Assembly (NCBI GenBank): GCA_026874595.1
Contig: CM049313.1
Location: 35,989,159 to 36,053,158, forward strand
DNA: 64,000 bases
Direction of reading: 5' to 3'
Source of the DNA: Sipunculus nudus
Lineage: Eukaryota; Annelida; Sipuncula; Golfingiida; Sipunculidae
The position numbers and the translations under genes were made by a program. The notes beneath the pieces are model-generated. The model saw nothing but the letters and a program-made list of their open reading frames with translations. It had not been told where the DNA came from and did no database searches. Numbering within the stretch: the first letter of the stretch is position 1; each line of letters starts with the position of its first letter. Shown one piece after another: positions 60,721-64,000 of this stretch.

Positions 60721-63700
60721 ATCTAACATCCCTCTTTAGTGACTGTCTGGTGAAGATGTACACGTGGAAATCTAACATCACTCTTTAGTGACTGTCTGGT
60801 GAAGATGTACATGTGGAAGTTCAGACGTCCCTCTTTAGTGACGGTCTGATTGAGATGTACACGTGGGAGATCTAACATCACTCTTTAGTGACTGTCTGAT
60901 GGAGATGTACACGTGGAAGTTCAGACGTCCCTCTTTAGTGACTGTCTGATGGAGATGTACACGTGGAAGTTCAGACGTCCCTCTTTAGTGACTGTCTGGT
61001 GAAGATGTACACGTGGAAGTTCAGACGTCCCTCTTTAGTGACTGTCTGGTTGAGATGTACACGTAAAAGTTCAGACGTCCCTCTTTAGTGACTGTCTGGT
61101 TGAGATGTACACGTGGGAGATCTAACATCACTCTTTAGTGACTGTCTGGTGGAGATGTACACGTGGGAGATCAGAAGTCCCTCTTTAGTGACTGTCTGGT
61201 TGAGATGTACACGTGGGAGATCTAACATCACTCTTTAGTGACTGTCTAGTGGAGATGTACACGTGGGAGAACTAACATCACCCTTTAGAGACTGTCTGGT
61301 GGAGATGTACACGTGGGAGATCTAACATCACTCTTTAGTGACTGTCTGATGGAGATGTACACGTGGAAGTTCAGACGTCCCTCTTTAGTGACTGTCTGGT
61401 TGAGATGTACACGTGGGAGATATAACATCACTCTTTAGCGACTGTCTGGTGGAGATGTCAAGTGGAAGTTCAGACGTCCCTCTTTAGTGACTGTCTGGTT
61501 GAGATGTACACGTGGGAGATCTAACATCACTCTTTAGCGACTATCTGGTGGAGATGTACACGTGGGAGATCAAACATCACTCTTTAGTGACTGTCTGGTG
61601 GAGAAGAACACGCGGGAGATCTAACATCACTCTTTAGTGACTGTCTGGTGGAGATGTACACGTGGGAGAACTAACATCACTCTTTAGTGACTGTCTGGTG
61701 AAGATGTACACGTGGGAGATCTAACATCACTCTTTAGTGACTGTCTGATGGAGATGTACACGTGGAAGTTAAGACGTCCCTCTTTAGTGACTGTCTGGTG
61801 GAGATGTACACTCTTTAGTGACTGTCTGGTGGAGATGTACACGCGGGAGATCTAACATCACTCTTTAGTGACTGTCTGGTGAAGATGTAGACGTGGAAAT
61901 CTAACATCACTCTTTAGTGACTGTCTGGTGAAGATGTACACGTGGAAGTTCAGACGTCCCTCTTTAGTGACTGTCTGGTTGAGATGTACACGTGGGAGAT
62001 CTAACATCACTCTTTAGTGACTGTCTGATGGAGATGTACACGTGGAAGTTCAGACGTCCCTCTTTAGTGACTGTCTGGTGGAGATGTACACTCTTTAGTG
62101 ACTGTCTGGTGGAGATGTACACGCGGGAGATCTAACATCACTCTTTAGTGACTGTCTGGTGAAGATGTAGACGTGGAAATCTAACATCACTCTTTAGTGA
62201 CTGTCTGATGGAGATGTACACGTGGAAGTTCAGACGTCCCTCTTTAGTGACTGTCTGGTGGAGATGTACACTCTTTAGTGACTGTCTGGTGGAGATGTAC
62301 ACGCGGGAGATCTAACATCACTCTTTAGTGACTGTCTGGTGAAGATGTAGACGTGGAAATCTAACATCACTCTTTAGTGACTGTCTGGTTGAGATGTACA
62401 CGTGGGAGATCTAACATCACTCTTTAGCGACTATCTGGTGGAGATGTACACGTGGGAGATCAGAAGTCCCTCTTTAGTGACTGTCTGGTTGAGATGTAAA
62501 CGTGGGAGATCTAACATCACTCTTTAGTGACTGTCTGGTGGAGATGTACACGTGGGAGAACTAACATCACTCTTTAGTGACTGTCTGGTGGAGATGTACA
62601 CGCGGGAGATCTAACATCACTCTTTTGTGACTGTCTGGTAGAGATGTACACGTGGGAGATCTAAATTCACTCTTTAGTGACTGTCTGGTGAAGATGTACA
62701 CGTGGGAGATCTAACATCACTCTTTAGTGACTGTCTGATTGAGATGTACACACGGGAGAACTAACATCACTCTTTATTGAGTGTCTGGTGGAGCAGTACT
62801 CGTCGGACTTCTCACGTCCCTCTTTAGTGACTGTCTGGTTGAGATGTACACGTGGGAGATCTAACATCACTCTTTAGTGACTGTCTGGTGGAGATGTACA
62901 CGTGGGAGAACTAACATCACTCTTTAGTGACTGTCTGGTGGAGATGTACACGCGGGAGATCTAACATTACTCTTTTGTGACTGTCTGGTAGAGATGTACA
63001 CGTGGGAGATCTAAATTCACTCTTTAGTGACTGTCTGGTGAAGATGTACACGTGGGAGATCTAACATCACTCTTTAGCGACTGTCTGATGGAGATGTACG
63101 CGTGGGAGATCAGACGTCCCTCTTTAGTGACTGTCTCATTGAGATGTACACACGGGAGAACTAACATCACTCTTTATTGAGTGTCTGGTGGAGCAGTACT
63201 CGTGGAACTTCTCACGTTCCTCTTTAGTGACTGTCTTGAGGAGAGATGAAAACCTGGGAGGTCAGACGTCCCTTTTTAGAGAATGTCTAATGGAGATGTA
63301 AAAATGGGAGATCGGACGTAACTCTAAAGGGATGGTCTGGTTGAGATGTGCACGTGGGAGATCTTACATCTCTCTTTAGTGACTGTCTGGAGGAGATGTA
63401 AACGTGGGAGATCAGACGTCCCTCTTAAGAGATTGTCTGTTAGAGGTATACCCATGGGAGATATGACGTCCCTCTTTGGAGATTGTCTGTTGGAGATACA
63501 CACGTGGGAGATCTTCAGTGGCTGTTTGGGGGATATGAAAACTTGGAATATCAAACGTCCCACTTTAGACATTGTCTGGTGGAGGTATACACATGGGAGA
63601 TCAGACGTCCCTCTTTAGTGTCTGGCCGGTGGAGATGTAAACGTGGGAGATCAGAAGTCCCTCTTTAGTGGCTGTTTTGGGGAGATGAAAACGTGGGATA

Positions 63701-64000
63701 TTAGACGTCCCACTTTAGAGATTGTCTGTTGGAGGTATACACGCGGGAGTTCTGACGTCCCTATTTAGTAATTCTTCGTTGGAGGTATACACGTGGGAGA
63801 ACTAAAATCACTTTTTAGTGACTGTCTGGTGAAGATTTACACGTGGAAGTTCAGACGTCCCTCTTTCGTGACTGTCTGGTTGAGATGTACACGTGGGAGA
63901 TCAAACATCACTCTTTAGTGACTGTCTGGCGGAGATGTAAACGTGGGAGATCAGACGTCCCTCTTTAGTGACTCTCTGGTTGAGATGTACACGTGGGAGA
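60721..64000 (+). repeat. 50-bp satellite array with higher-order structure, continuing past the window
   Basis: About 65 tandem monomers of 50 bp (some 49) share CTCTTTAGTGACTGTCTGGT followed by GGAGATGTACACGTGG. Two sub-types alternate irregularly: A ends GGGAGATCTAACATCA, B ends GGAAGTTCAGACGTCC. The core CACGTG is present in most monomers. A 31-bp truncated monomer (61780-61810, 62060-62090 and 62240-62270) marks a 180-bp higher-order unit. A separate 350-bp duplication links 62531 onward to 62881 onward. Monomers at 63230-63780 are strongly diverged; regular monomers resume to the window end. Small frames near 63324-63668 are translations of the repeat. Confidence 0.95.

Noticed and set aside
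60721-64000. CRISPR-like array (regular repeats)
   Set aside because: The 50-bp units are contiguous with no unique spacers, in eukaryotic-type DNA; it is a satellite.

Overview
This is eukaryotic, intergenic-looking DNA with no gene I can call. It is A+T-rich, packed with microsatellites ((AT)n, (ATT)n, (GA)n, (ATC/ACC)n), and has no operon-like layout or bacterial-style genes. No open frame longer than about 120 codons is free of simple repeats, except one of 140 codons that mostly reads through a minisatellite. None matches a protein family I recognise, and no tRNA, rRNA, snRNA or well-known microRNA was visible by eye. The dispersed repeats suggest a lophotrochozoan, most likely a mollusc. 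The clues are a tandem element carrying GTGACCTTGACCTTTGACC and ending in a GACA/GACG-rich tail (21.0-22.2 kb), and a GTACCCGGAGAAAACC-type repeat remnant near 58.9-59.0 kb. Both types are, as I recall, common in bivalve and other mollusc genomes. The species is not identifiable from the sequence alone.

Layout. From 0 to 60.6 kb the window alternates between A+T-rich desert with microsatellites and roughly thirty short (0.2-1.5 kb), visibly G+C- and CpG-richer, non-repetitive islands. These lie for example at 5.9-6.8, 9.4-10.1, 10.7-11.6, 12.8-13.6, 18.1-19.9, 22.8-23.8, 24.3-25.4, 26.0-27.0, 30.2-31.0, 34.0-35.1, 37.8-39.5, 40.4-41.2, 42.7-43.3, 48.1-49.6, 50.0-50.7, 56.4-56.8 and 57.6-58.1 kb. 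The islands carry near-consensus sites for conserved animal transcription factors: NRF1, CTCF, NF-Y, CRE, USF/MiT-TFE E-boxes, ETS, PAR-bZIP, TALE, RFX and BANP. The simplest reading is a gene desert or very large intron with scattered cis-regulatory elements; this is inference until a cross-species alignment is made.

Repeats. Larger repeat structures are: a triplicated compound microsatellite (4.2-4.9 kb); a 32-bp minisatellite (20.2-20.7 kb); the ~146-bp (291-bp dimer) nuclear-receptor-half-site element (21.0-22.2 kb); a diverged ~124-bp tandem repeat (40.0-40.4 kb); a 1.4-kb (ATC/ACC)n tract open in frames on both strands (50.7-52.1 kb); and a purine-only-biased GA/GACA tract (59.65-60.05 kb).

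From 60.72 kb to the right edge the window is a 50-bp satellite of about 65 monomers in two alternating sub-types. It has 180-bp and 350-bp higher-order repeats and a CACGTG E-box in most monomers, and it runs off the window. This array and the half-site element are the most unusual structures here. I see no convincing evidence of a new enzymatic or defence system.
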